DNA of 64,000 nucleotides from OLB7 sp966250335. Lineage in GTDB: Bacteria > Bacteroidota > Ignavibacteria > OLB7. Shown here in pieces: positions 1-9,074 of the stretch. The first letter of the stretch is position 1. Every line of letters starts with the position of its first letter. The stretch spans positions 62,001-126,000 of the forward strand of contig CBINGZ010000004.1 of assembly GCA_966250335.1 (NCBI GenBank). The letters run 5' to 3'. The notes under the pieces were generated by a model that did not search any database, had not been told where the DNA came from, and worked only from the letters and a program-made list of their open reading frames with translations. A program made the position numbers and the translations under genes.

Positions 1-1
1 G

Positions 2-220
2 CTGCTGAAGGGGCTTGCGAAGCTCGGCGGCAGAACGCTCCGCCTGGAGTCGATCAGCTACGACGACACGTTGCAGCGGTTCGCCAGCTACCAGATCCAT
101 CAGGGAACGGTGGCCGGTGTGGTCGACGCGAAGGGGGAACGAAGCGAGATCACCTCTCTCGGCTCGATCGTCGAGATGGATGGGGTCTACAAGCTCCTGA
201 GCTACAGGGATAGAGAGTGA
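2..220 (+). CDS. C-terminal end of an unknown protein (5' truncated by window)
   Basis: An open frame runs from base 2 to a TGA at 218-220, giving about 72 residues that end in KLLSYRDRE. It has no start in the window, so only the C-terminus is seen. The residues are mixed hydrophilic/hydrophobic with no membrane segment, signal or motif that I recognise. The codon choice is GC-rich at third positions like the neighbours, which supports real coding. The next gene is convergent and only 6 bp away. I cannot assign a function. Confidence 0.6.
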   Translation: MLKGLAKLGGRTLRLESISYDDTLQRFASYQIHQGTVAGVVDAKGERSEITSLGSIVEMDGVYKLLSYRDRE

Positions 221-226
221 GGGGTA

Positions 227-637
227 TCACTTCAGCCTCGCCGACGTCAGCGGTATCACATCGTCGTCATCGACCCGCAGGTCGCGTTCCCGGCAGATCC
301 TGAGGAAGTCCTGGTGGAGCTCCTCCAGCTCCGCGTCGGTAAGGTTCTCGAGTTCGATCAGCGCGTTGCGGGCCCCCTTGTGGGCACGGATCAGCTCATC
401 CAGCTTCAGGTGCATCGCCAGGGCGTCGCGGTTCTGGGTGTTCTGAATGAGAAAGACCATGAGGAACGTAATAATGGTCGTTCCCGTGTTGATGACAAGC
501 TGCCACGTATCGGAATAATTGAACATCGGTCCGGTCATCGCCCAGACCACGACGATCACGATCGCCGCCATAAACACCCAGGCCGTCCCAACAAACGCGG
601 ACGTTTTCTGGGCAAATCTTCGAAATAGATCGTTCAT
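227..637 (-). CDS. low-affinity iron permease family protein
   Basis: The 136-residue protein has two hydrophobic segments near the N-terminus (about 14-36 and 44-66). Between and after them are family features: the segment after the first helix (GPMFNYSDTWQL), then FLIQNTQNRDALAMHLKLDELI. This arrangement is typical of the small bacterial 'low affinity iron permease' family. Despite the name, the bacterial members are poorly characterised and transport is not proven. The C-terminus is charged and probably cytoplasmic. The start is the ATG at 637, with a purine-rich AGGAAGTGAAGG just before it. It stands alone, convergent with the fragment at 2-220 and divergent from the chaperone operon. Confidence 0.8.
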   Translation of the reverse strand: MNDLFRRFAQKTSAFVGTAWVFMAAIVIVVVWAMTGPMFNYSDTWQLVINTGTTIITFLMVFLIQNTQNRDALAMHLKLDELIRAHKGARNALIELENLTDAELEELHQDFLRICRERDLRVDDDDVIPLTSARLK

Positions 638-784
638 CCTTCACTTCCTGCTTCTTCCATCACACTGCTTGCACATCTTCATCAACATTGCGGGAAGGGT
701 TCTTTGTTCCGAACGGCAAAATCGCGGGGCATTGAATTCGTCCGTACCCCGGCGCAGTTCCTTGTGAATCACTCCCAAGGTGTG

Positions 785-792
785 TAAACTTG
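785..792 (+). promoter_or_regulatory. promoter-like -7 element (TAAACTTG)
   Basis: TAAACTTG resembles the Bacteroidota -7 box TAnnTTTG. A TTG lies 20 bp upstream at 762-764, a spacing that fits the -33 element. It is 110 bp before the chaperone start at 903. A short hairpin (795-801 with 813-819) lies just downstream in the presumed leader. Confidence 0.4.
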
Positions 793-902
793 CGGCTTCC
801 CTTCGATGAGAGGGGAAGCGATGCGGGGTGATCTTCCGAATATCGAATCCAATCCCATTGTGCCCTTCGAACGGGAGGGCCGCTCGAACCTTCTTCAGAC
901 TC

Positions 903-3074
903 ATGTCAAGCATGATGACCAAGACCCCCAGACGTACGGTACTCTTCAGCGTGTTCCTCTCCGCGGCGCTCTTCGGCGCCGTTGATCTCTCTGCCCAGTC
1001 CGGAAAAAAGGCCAAGAACCCGGCGACCGGTTCGACCGAGGGGCTCAAGCAGTCGGTCGTTCTTGAAGTCGGCGCCGAGAAGTTCACGGTGCAGCAGATG
1101 GCGGACGCCTTCAAGAAGAACGCCAACAGAGGGGGACGGACCTTCTACGATCTGCCGCGCGACTCCGCGCTCCAGTTCCTCAACCTCTATGCGGACTACC
1201 GCCTGAAGGTGCGCGCGGCGATCGACGCCGGAGTGGACAAGCGACCGGAGATCGTCAAGGATCTGGCCGATCAGCGGATGCAGCTCATTGCGGCCCCTCC
1301 CCCCAGCACCGGCTACCTGATCGAGCGGAAGCTGGTCGACCCGGCGGTGGAGCGGATCTTCGCCCGCCGCGCCGATGAGATCAAGGTCGCCGTGATCTTC
1401 ACCCGGATGAACGTCGATGACCCGGCCGACACGATGCGCGCCTACCGGCGCGCCGTCGATATGCTGGACAGACTGAAGGCCGGGGCCGATTTCGGGCAGA
1501 TGGCGGTCGATTCCACCGATGATCCCACGACGCGCGGTCGTCGCGGATCGCTCGGGTATATCACGGGGGGGATGATCCTCCGCTCCATGGAGGATGCCGC
1601 CTACAGCCTCGAGCCGGGAAAGATCTATCGTGATGTGATCCGCGTCCCCTCCGGGTATGTCGTTCTGAAGGTGGAGGAGCGTGTTCCGCGCGTCAAGGTC
1701 CGCGCGGCGCAGATTCTGTTCGAGGCGCCGGTCGACGCCTCCGCCACGATCGATTCCACGGCTGTCCGCTCGCGCGCCGAGCTGGCGATGAAGCGTGTCA
1801 GGACCACCGAGGACTTCGCGACGGTCGCCCGCGAGATGTCGGACGACAGGACAAGCGGTGAGCAGGGGGGAGATCTCATCAGCTTCTACACCCGTTCCCT
1901 CGGCTTCGAGTCGCGCGACGGAAAGCTCGATCCGGTCTTCGAGGATGCTCTCTTCGCCCTGAAGCAGGGGGAGGTCTCCCCGGTGATCCGGACGCGGTTC
2001 GGCTATCATATCATCAAGAATCTTGAGACCCGCACGCCGAGCTTCGAAGAGGAGAAGGAGACGATCCGCAAGGTCTACAAGCAGCACTTCCTGAACGACG
2101 ACCGACAGGCCTTCGTCAGAAGCGTGATCGAAAAGCAGGGGTTCAAGCTGGACGAGAGTGTCTTCATCCAGCTTCTGGAGGCGGTCAACAGCAGACGGAC
2201 CGCCGCCGACACCGGCTGGACCCGCGGAATCAGCGACGGGCTCCGGAGCCGCAATCTCTTCAGCTTCCACGGACGCACGGTCAAGGTCGGGGACTGGGTC
2301 GACTCGGTCGAGACGCGCCACGAGCTTCGCGTGACACCGCTGACCAGGGAGGGGATCATGAACTCGATCGACTTCCTGCTGGAGCCGGAGGCGCTGGTGG
2401 AGGAGTCGCGCAACCTGGAGACCGAATACCCCGAGTTCGGCGCGCTGATGCAGGAGTTCCACGACGGACTGCTGATCATCAAGCTGGAGGAGGAGCTGGT
2501 CTGGAGCAAGGTCCGCTACGATGAGGAGCAGGGGAAAGCGTACTTCGAGCAGAACAAGAAGAACTACATGTCGCCGCCGAAGCTGGCGCTGACCGAGATC
2601 CTTCTCTACAAGGAGGAAGAGGTCAAGCGCGTCTACAAGGAGGCGCAGTCGGGGGCGCCGTTCGATTCGCTCGCCGCGGTCTACACGCAGCGCCAGGGGT
2701 ACCGCGACCGCAAGGGACACTGGGATCTGGCGACCGCGAAGAACAAGGATATCGTCCGTAAGGTGCTGGAGCTGAAGCCGAACGTGAAGGCGGGCGACAT
2801 TCTGGAGCCGTTCCAGTATCAGTCGGGCTGGAGCCTCGTCCGCGTCGATACGGTCCAGGGGCCGCGCCCGATGGAGTATGCCGAGGCGAAGAACGACGTG
2901 ACGGGGGACTACATGGACTACATGCAGGACCAGCTCAAGGCGAAGTGGATCGCCGAGCTCCGGAGCAGAATCAACGTCAAGATCGACGAGTCGACCTTGA
3001 AGAAGGTTCTGAACGCGGCGGGGGCCCAGGGCTTCCGTTCCCCGGACGATTCGGAGAGCCGGGGCGCGAGGTAA
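903..3074 (+). CDS. peptidylprolyl isomerase / SurA-like periplasmic chaperone with several parvulin domains
   Basis: The 723-residue protein starts with a signal peptide (hydrophobic LFSVFLSAALFGAV, cleavage near SAQ). An N-terminal helical chaperone-like part is followed by two PpiC/parvulin rotamase domains (about 150-255 and 260-375) with the typical GGDL and FGYHIIK strands. A divergent third rotamase-like segment lies near 555-665. Such proteins hold or isomerise unfolded outer-membrane proteins in the periplasm. The frame is open back to a GTG at 828, but I chose the ATG at 903 because the signal peptide begins there (912 and 915 are alternatives). It precedes a second SurA-like gene and three M16 peptidases, which suggests an envelope quality-control cluster. 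Confidence 0.88.
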   Translation: MSSMMTKTPRRTVLFSVFLSAALFGAVDLSAQSGKKAKNPATGSTEGLKQSVVLEVGAEKFTVQQMADAFKKNANRGGRTFYDLPRDSALQFLNLYADYRLKVRAAIDAGVDKRPEIVKDLADQRMQLIAAPPPSTGYLIERKLVDPAVERIFARRADEIKVAVIFTRMNVDDPADTMRAYRRAVDMLDRLKAGADFGQMAVDSTDDPTTRGRRGSLGYITGGMILRSMEDAAYSLEPGKIYRDVIRVPSGYVVLKVEERVPRVKVRAAQILFEAPVDASATIDSTAVRSRAELAMKRVRTTEDFATVAREMSDDRTSGEQGGDLISFYTRSLGFESRDGKLDPVFEDALFALKQGEVSPVIRTRFGYHIIKNLETRTPSFEEEKETIRKVYKQHFLNDDRQAFVRSVIEKQGFKLDESVFIQLLEAVNSRRTAADTGWTRGISDGLRSRNLFSFHGRTVKVGDWVDSVETRHELRVTPLTREGIMNSIDFLLEPEALVEESRNLETEYPEFGALMQEFHDGLLIIKLEEELVWSKVRYDEEQGKAYFEQNKKNYMSPPKLALTEILLYKEEEVKRVYKEAQSGAPFDSLAAVYTQRQGYRDRKGHWDLATAKNKDIVRKVLELKPNVKAGDILEPFQYQSGWSLVRVDTVQGPRPMEYAEAKNDVTGDYMDYMQDQLKAKWIAELRSRINVKIDESTLKKVLNAAGAQGFRSPDDSESRGAR

Positions 3075-3158
3075 GGGCGCCGAGCCCGGCCGCGGGTCCC
3101 CGGATCGGGGGGGATGAAGATAATATACTCGACCGGCAGCCCGGGCCACGGCCCGCGC

Positions 3159-3179
3159 TGCCGTCCTGTTTGGACGGCA
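3159..3179. repeat. inverted repeat between the two chaperone genes
   Basis: An 8-bp perfect stem (TGCCGTCC / GGACGGCA) with a 5-nt loop lies in the 252-bp gap between the two chaperone genes. There is no T-run after it, so it is a weak terminator candidate at best. It could be an RNA-processing or attenuating hairpin in a shared transcript. I see no small gene in the gap. Confidence 0.35.
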
Positions 3180-3326
3180 CGATTCCGACGGACCGAACGT
3201 CGGTAGCTCGTGAGCCTGTCCGCCCGGACGTTGCACGCGCGCGCCGCTGACGTCCTTCCGGAGCGCCGCGACGCCTTCGAGCGGAAGCCGATCCGCGTCC
3301 GGCGGCAGCTTATTTACGGTACAACC

Positions 3327-4667
3327 ATGCGATCAAGACTCTCAACGCTTCCCATTCTTCTCTGCACGCTTCTGGCGATCACGGCGGCGCACACCGGAGC
3401 GACGGCACAGCCGCTGGGGGCCGCCGGCTCCGACCGCAAGCTTCTCGACGGCGTCGTCGCCGTCGTCGGCAACGAAGTGATCCTGATGAGCGACATCGCC
3501 CAGCGGGCCATGCTCCTGGCGCAGCAGAGTCGCGGTCAGATCGACCCGAACAACCCGAAGTTCCTCCGCGATCTTCTCAACGAGGTGATCGACGAGAAGC
3601 TGATGCTGACCCGCGCCCGCGAGGATAGCGTGAGCATCCCCGACGAGGAGGTCAACCGGCAGGTCGAGTTCCGTCTGCAGCAGCTCATCCAGCAGGCCGG
3701 CACGGAGAAGCGGCTGGAGGAAGCGTATCAGATGACGATAGAGCAGATCCGCCGCGAGGCGCGCGACATCATCCGTCCCTCCCTTCAGATCCGGCGGCTG
3801 ACCGATACCCGTTTCCAGAACCTGAAGGTCAACGACCTGGATATGCGGGAGTTCTACGATCTCTACAAGGACTCGCTGCCGCAGATGCCGGAACAGGTGG
3901 AGCTGCAGCATATCCTGATCACCGTGAAGCCGACTCCAAATGCGATCGAGCGGACGATCGCGCAGGCGCGGTCGATCACCGATTCGATCAGGAACGGGGG
4001 GGATTTCGCCGACTTCGCCCGCCGCTATTCGACCGACGCCGGTTCCGGCAAGGCCGGGGGAGATCTGGGGATGGTCCGCTTCGGAGAGTTCGTGTCGGAG
4101 TTCGACAGCACGGTGCGCGCCATCTCCGTTAACGATATTTCCGGTCCGGTCCGCACGGAGTTCGGCATCCATATCATCCAGCTTCTGGAGATGCGGAGCG
4201 AGGAGTTCCACGCCCGTCATATCCTGCTGAGCATCAAGCCGGGGGAGTCGGAGCGGGATTCGGTGGTGGCGAAGCTGCGCGATCTGCGGTCGCGCGCGCT
4301 GGCCGGTGAAAGCTTCGCCGACCTTGCCAAGGCGAACAGCGACGACGACGATTCCAAGGGGCTCGGCGGCTCGCTCGGCAAGCTCCCCGTGGATCAGCTC
4401 CCCGCCGATCTGAAGGGGGCAGTGGCCGGCATGAGCGTCGGCGAGATCAGCGAGCCGAAGCCGATCACCCTCTCCCCCTCCAAGAGCGGGTTCCATATCG
4501 TGAAGCTGGTGCGTCGTATAGCGCCGCATCCGCTCGATCCGAAGGAGGACAGGACGCAGCTGGAGCGTCTTGCGCTTCAGTACAAGCAGTCGAAGGAACT
4601 GAAGAAGTGGCTTCAGGACTTGCGGAGCGAGATCTACTGGGATATCAAGGCGGCGGAATTCAAATGA
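3327..4667 (+). CDS. surA: SurA-type peptidylprolyl isomerase
   Basis: The 446-residue protein has a signal peptide ending near ATAQ and a SurA N-terminal domain (LLDGVVAVVGNEVILMSDI at about 36-54, then a long helical section). Two parvulin domains follow (about 190-295, beginning VELQHILI, and about 298-405, beginning FHARHILLS). This is the order of Escherichia coli SurA, and the length matches. The likely role is periplasmic chaperoning of outer-membrane beta-barrel proteins. The frame extends upstream to 3210, but the signal peptide fixes the ATG at 3327. Its stop overlaps the next start (ATGA), so it is translationally coupled to the M16 peptidase. Confidence 0.9.
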   Translation: MRSRLSTLPILLCTLLAITAAHTGATAQPLGAAGSDRKLLDGVVAVVGNEVILMSDIAQRAMLLAQQSRGQIDPNNPKFLRDLLNEVIDEKLMLTRAREDSVSIPDEEVNRQVEFRLQQLIQQAGTEKRLEEAYQMTIEQIRREARDIIRPSLQIRRLTDTRFQNLKVNDLDMREFYDLYKDSLPQMPEQVELQHILITVKPTPNAIERTIAQARSITDSIRNGGDFADFARRYSTDAGSGKAGGDLGMVRFGEFVSEFDSTVRAISVNDISGPVRTEFGIHIIQLLEMRSEEFHARHILLSIKPGESERDSVVAKLRDLRSRALAGESFADLAKANSDDDDSKGLGGSLGKLPVDQLPADLKGAVAGMSVGEISEPKPITLSPSKSGFHIVKLVRRIAPHPLDPKEDRTQLERLALQYKQSKELKKWLQDLRSEIYWDIKAAEFK

Positions 4668-5971
4668 TGAGCGGCAGCAGTCCGGTGAAGGTCCCCTCCA
4701 CGGCGGCCGGGCGCGGCCTCCTGCCGGGGATATCGTTCGAAGAGTACAGGCTCGACAACGGCCTGCAGGTGCTCCTGCACCGGGACGCCAAGGCCCCGAT
4801 CGTTCATGTCCTGGTCTGGTATCATGTCGGCTCCAAGGATGAACCGCGCGACAGGACCGGCTTCGCCCATCTCTTCGAACATATGATGTTCCAGGGGTCG
4901 GAGAACGTCGCCAAGACCGAGCATTTCACCCATGTGCAGGGGGTGGGGGGGATCACCAACGCCAGCACCAGCCAGGACCGCACGAACTACTTCCAGACGG
5001 TCCCGAGCGAATATCTCGGACTGGGACTCTGGCTGGAGGCGGACAGGATGCGTTCGCTCAACGTCTCCGCCGAGAATTTCGAGAATCAGCTCTCGGTGGT
5101 GAAGGAGGAGCGGAAGCAGCGCTACGACAACCAGCCGTACGGGCTCTGGTATCTGGAGATGCTGGAGATGCTCTTCGGCGGCTCCTCCTACGGGTGGGGG
5201 CCGATCGGCGACATGGCGCATCTGGACGCCGCGCCGCTGGAGTCGGTGCAGGAGTTTCATCGCACCTTCTATGTGCCGAACAACGCGGTCCTGATCGTCT
5301 CGGGAGATTTCGACAGGGATGAAGCGAAGCGGCTGATCGGCGGGCTCTTCGGGGATATCCCCAGGGGACCGGAGATCGACAGGCGGGTCTTTCAGACCGC
5401 TCCGCTGAAGGAGCAGGTCCGCAGAACTCTTACGGCGCAGGTCCCCTTCCCGGCTGTGTTTATCGCGTTCAGAGGTGTCCCGAGCGGGCATCCGGACGAG
5501 GCGGCGCTGAACCTTCTTGCGTCGGTGCTCGGCGGCGGGCAGGCAGGGAGGCTGCGTCAGGCGCTCGTCCACGGCAGGGAGATCGCGCTGAGCGCCTTCG
5601 CCTTCAACCGGGAACAGGAGTATGCCGGGGTCTTCCTGGCGCAGGCGCACGGCGTGCAGGGGGCGACGGCCGAGGAGCTGGAAGAGGGGATCTGGGGGGA
5701 GATCGAGAAGATCCGCCGCGACGGCGTGACCGTACGGGAGCTGGAGTCGGCGTTCCACCGGGTGGAGTCGGCGATGGCCCGCAGGCTGATGAGCCTGCAG
5801 AGCATCGCCGACATGCTGGCGCAGTACCAGGTGTTCGAAGGGGACGCCGACCGGGTGAACAGGCTGCTCGATCAGTACGCGGCCGTCACCGTCGACGACC
5901 TCCTGCGCGTCTGCCGGACCTATCTTGCTCCCGAGTCGGGCGCCGTGCTCCATTATCTCCCGGAAGCGTAG
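4664..5971 (+). CDS. M16 family zinc peptidase (catalytic)
   Basis: The 435-residue protein carries the inverted zinc motif HLFEH at 69-73 and the downstream Glu in VVKEERKQ (about 148-149). Those are the metal and catalytic residues of M16 (pitrilysin/insulinase) peptidases. The flanking text (DNGLQVLLHRD, VGSKDE, RTGFAHLFEHMMFQGS) is classic M16B. No signal peptide is visible at this start, so it is cytoplasmic unless the true start differs. The ATG at 4664 overlaps the SurA stop by four bases, so the two are cotranscribed. It is followed by a second active and a third inactive M16 gene. Confidence 0.92.
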   Translation: MMSGSSPVKVPSTAAGRGLLPGISFEEYRLDNGLQVLLHRDAKAPIVHVLVWYHVGSKDEPRDRTGFAHLFEHMMFQGSENVAKTEHFTHVQGVGGITNASTSQDRTNYFQTVPSEYLGLGLWLEADRMRSLNVSAENFENQLSVVKEERKQRYDNQPYGLWYLEMLEMLFGGSSYGWGPIGDMAHLDAAPLESVQEFHRTFYVPNNAVLIVSGDFDRDEAKRLIGGLFGDIPRGPEIDRRVFQTAPLKEQVRRTLTAQVPFPAVFIAFRGVPSGHPDEAALNLLASVLGGGQAGRLRQALVHGREIALSAFAFNREQEYAGVFLAQAHGVQGATAEELEEGIWGEIEKIRRDGVTVRELESAFHRVESAMARRLMSLQSIADMLAQYQVFEGDADRVNRLLDQYAAVTVDDLLRVCRTYLAPESGAVLHYLPEA

Positions 5972-6093
5972 CTTCGCCGTGAACCGGCGAGGGACGAACC
6001 TTCGCTTCGGGAACGCTGTTGATGATTCCGCCCCGGTCCGCGACCGCTCCCGCACTCCGCGGATGCCCCGCGCCGGCGCACTCAATCCGAATA

Positions 6094-7527
6094 ATGTCGA
6101 CATATACGATCCGCCCCGAGCGGAACGCCCTCCCGACGGTCGAGCCCGAGAGCTCCGGCCGTCCCGAAGGGGGAGCCTCTCCTTTCGAAGAGTACACGCT
6201 TGACAACGGGCTGCGCGTGATCCTGCATGAGGATCACAGCACACCGATGGTGACCATCAACGTGCTCTACCACGTCGGTTCGAAGAACGAGCGGCCGGGG
6301 CTGACCGGCTTCGCCCATCTCTTCGAACACCTCATGTTCGACGGCTCGCAGCATGTGGAGCGCGGGGGGTACGATCTTCACTGCACGTCGGTGGGGGGGG
6401 ACAACAACGCCTTCACCACCAGCGACATCACCGACTACTACATCTCGCTCCCCAGCGATCACCTCCCCCTCGGCCTCTGGCTGGAAGCGGACCGGATGGC
6501 CGGCTTCGCGATCCAGGAGATCTCGCTGGAGACGCAGAAGAGCGTCATCCAGGAGGAGAAGCGGCAGACACTGGATGATGTCCCCTACGGCGATATGACG
6601 GTGGCGATGCGGGAGATCTCCTACGATCCGGCGCATCCCTACAGCTGGGATACGATAGGCTCCATGGCGGATGTCGCATCGGCCACCATGGCCGACGTCC
6701 GTTCGTTCTACGAGCATTATTATGTTCCCGCGAACGCGCTGCTGGTGGTGGCGGGGGATATCGATCCGGAGGAAGCAAAGAGGCTCGTTCACGGATATTT
6801 CTCTTCCATCCCCGCCGGCGGTCCGATCCCGCAGCCGTCGCCGGACGAGTCGCTCCTCCGTCGCGGCGCCTACAGAAAGGTTGTGGATGAGAACGCGCCG
6901 TTCGATGCGATCTTTCTCGGCTATCATGCTCCGTCGATTCATGACCGCGATATTCACGCCCTGGAGCTTCTGGCGGCGATCCTGAGCGACGGCGAGAGCA
7001 GCAGATTCTACCAGTCGCTCGAGTATACGATGGAGATCGCGTCGGAGACCGGCTGCTATATCGACGACGGCGAGATCGATTCGCTGATCTACATCTACGC
7101 CGTGGCGCAGAACAGGCGGGTGAAGCCCGACCGGCTGAAGAGCGCTCTTCTGACGGAGATCGCCCGTATCGGAACCGAAGGGGTCAGCGAACGTGAGCTG
7201 CAGAAGGCGAAGAACCGGAAGGTGACACGGGTCGCCCATTCGCTCCAGTCGATCTCCGACAGAGCGGAGCGCCTCGGCTGGTTCGCCCTCTTCTTCGACG
7301 ACCCGACCCTCGCCTTCCGCGAGGCGGACGAATACGAGTCGATCACGACGGACGATATCATGCGCGTCGCGCGGCGCTACCTTATCGACGTTGCTCCGAA
7401 CGTCGTGGAATACCGCGCGGGACGAAGAGCCGCCCCCCGCTCCTCCCCCTCGACCTCTTCCGAGACCTTCCGGAGCTCCCCCCCCGGCGCCGGTGACGGT
7501 TCGGCCTTCCCGCCGGACAGAGCTTGA
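6094..7527 (+). CDS. M16 family zinc peptidase (catalytic, second copy)
   Basis: The 477-residue protein has HLFEH at 75-79 and the distal Glu in KSVIQEEKRQ. It also has the M16 hallmark LPLGLWLEADRM seen in the previous gene, so the two are paralogues. The frame is open back to 6019; the ATG at 6094 gives the same layout as the upstream paralogue. The C-terminus (after about 445) is Pro/Ser-rich low-complexity sequence (RAAPRSSPSTSS), not part of the fold. Its stop overlaps or abuts the reading frame of the third M16 gene. In related bacteria, active and inactive M16 subunits pair as a heterodimer. Confidence 0.9.
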   Translation: MSTYTIRPERNALPTVEPESSGRPEGGASPFEEYTLDNGLRVILHEDHSTPMVTINVLYHVGSKNERPGLTGFAHLFEHLMFDGSQHVERGGYDLHCTSVGGDNNAFTTSDITDYYISLPSDHLPLGLWLEADRMAGFAIQEISLETQKSVIQEEKRQTLDDVPYGDMTVAMREISYDPAHPYSWDTIGSMADVASATMADVRSFYEHYYVPANALLVVAGDIDPEEAKRLVHGYFSSIPAGGPIPQPSPDESLLRRGAYRKVVDENAPFDAIFLGYHAPSIHDRDIHALELLAAILSDGESSRFYQSLEYTMEIASETGCYIDDGEIDSLIYIYAVAQNRRVKPDRLKSALLTEIARIGTEGVSERELQKAKNRKVTRVAHSLQSISDRAERLGWFALFFDDPTLAFREADEYESITTDDIMRVARRYLIDVAPNVVEYRAGRRAAPRSSPSTSSETFRSSPPGAGDGSAFPPDRA

Positions 7528-7583
7528 TCATCAATCAATCAACAATGGCACTCTCCACATCACGAAAAGGGGAGGCTTCGATC

Positions 7584-8975
7584 ATGGACCGGTCGCGGCC
7601 CCCGAAGCCCGGGAAGCCGAGCCGTTTCAGCTTCCCGAAGTTCACCGTTCGCACGTTGCGGAACGGCGTCGATGTATATATCGTGGAAAGCCACGGCCAG
7701 CCGTATATATCGCTGCAGCTCGTGCTCCGGAGCGGCGCCAAGAACGACGGGAAACTCCCCGGCCTGGCGAGCTTCACCAGCAACCTGCTCCTGAGCGGCG
7801 CCGGCGCGATGAACGCCCAGGAGCTCGCCGAGGAGATCGACTACCTCGGCGCGCTGCTGGACGCGGGGGCGGGACGGGATGAGATCACCGTCAGGCTCGG
7901 CGTCCTCTCCAAGTTTCTTCCCCAGGCGCTCGACATCTTCGCCGATGTCGTCCTTCGGCCCACGTTCCCCGCCGACGAGGTGGCGCGCGAACGGAAGCAG
8001 GCGATCGCCGCGTTGAAGCAGAGCCAGTCCGATCCCGGCTACCTCGCCTCGATCCAGCTCCGGCGCGAGATCCACGGCGGCGACCCGTACGGCACCGAGG
8101 TGGACGGCACCGAGGAGACCCTGAAGCGGATCACGCGCGAGGATTGCAGCGCCTTCCACGCCGAGCACGTTACCGCCGGGAACGCCTTCTTCGTGGTGGC
8201 CGGGGATGTGGTGCCGGAACTGCTCACGGAGATGCTGGAGGAGCGGCTCGGCGACTGGACCGGCTCCCGTCCCTCCGATCCCAGCTTCGAGGTCGTGACG
8301 CCGGCTCTCGGCAACCGGGTGGTGGTCGTCGATCGTCCCGGTTCGGTGCAGTCGGCGATCCGTGTCGGCGCTCCCGGCATCCGCCGGAAGGACCCCGATT
8401 ATATCCCGCTCATCGTGGTCAACACGCTGCTGGGGGGATACTTCAACAGCCGCATCAACCACAATCTCCGCGAGGTTCACGGCTACACCTACGGCGCCCG
8501 TTCCTCCGTCGACGCGCCCCTCTGGCCGGGGATGGTCACGATCGGCGCCTCGGTGCGGACCGATGTGACCGACGCGGCCGTCGGGGAGATCTTCAACGAA
8601 CTCCACGCCATCACCTCCGTCGAGGTTCAGGAGAGCGAGCTGGAGATGGTGAAGAACTACGTGGTCGGTTCGCAGGCGCTGCAGATCGAGACGCCGGGGC
8701 AGGTGGCGAGCTTCGTGCGAACAATAGCGCTCTACGATCTTCCCATGGGCTACTTCGAGGAGTTCCCCGACAGGGTGCGTGAGCTGAGCCGTGAGCATCT
8801 GCTGGAGGTCTCGCTCCGCCGTCTGAACCCCGCGTCGATGATCGTCACGGTGGCGGGGGATGCGGCCTCGATCGTCTCCCGGATGGAACGGTTCGGTCCC
8901 GTGACCGTCGTCAACGAAAAAGGGAAGCGCCGCCGCCCGGCCGATGGAGCGATCGGAGAAGAACGGGCGGAGTAG
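7584..8975 (+). CDS. M16 family protein lacking the zinc motif (likely partner subunit)
   Basis: The 463-residue protein has the M16 fold features (LRNGVDVYIVESHGQPY, VLRSGAKND, and a C-terminal domain with GGYFNSRINHNLREVHGYTY). Where HxxEH should be it reads GLASFTSNLL, so no zinc site. It has the R-rich/GYTYG substrate-side signature of the non-catalytic M16B subunit. The frame opens at a TTG at 7524 and an ATG at 7545. I prefer the ATG at 7584 because a strong Shine-Dalgarno (AAGGGGAGG at 7567-7575) sits 8 nt upstream. Coupling to the active M16 gene just before it supports a heterodimer. Confidence 0.88.
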   Translation: MDRSRPPKPGKPSRFSFPKFTVRTLRNGVDVYIVESHGQPYISLQLVLRSGAKNDGKLPGLASFTSNLLLSGAGAMNAQELAEEIDYLGALLDAGAGRDEITVRLGVLSKFLPQALDIFADVVLRPTFPADEVARERKQAIAALKQSQSDPGYLASIQLRREIHGGDPYGTEVDGTEETLKRITREDCSAFHAEHVTAGNAFFVVAGDVVPELLTEMLEERLGDWTGSRPSDPSFEVVTPALGNRVVVVDRPGSVQSAIRVGAPGIRRKDPDYIPLIVVNTLLGGYFNSRINHNLREVHGYTYGARSSVDAPLWPGMVTIGASVRTDVTDAAVGEIFNELHAITSVEVQESELEMVKNYVVGSQALQIETPGQVASFVRTIALYDLPMGYFEEFPDRVRELSREHLLEVSLRRLNPASMIVTVAGDAASIVSRMERFGPVTVVNEKGKRRRPADGAIGEERAE

Positions 8976-9074
8976 TGCAACCTATCGTCGATTCCGATGT
9001 CTGCTGCGAACGAGGAACCCGACCGGGAGCGCCTCCGTTCTTGGTCGACAACTGCAACAGAGGAATCGACGATC

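Noticed and set aside
906..3236. Long minus-strand open frame opposite the first chaperone gene (776 codons)
   Set aside because: It is an antisense shadow caused by GC-rich third positions of the true gene; it lacks any domain or start signal and its residues (Arg/Leu/Asp-rich) are typical of such shadows. The same holds for long antisense frames at 4634-6244, 10874-12748, 21929-24088, 45486-47579 and 54583-56595.
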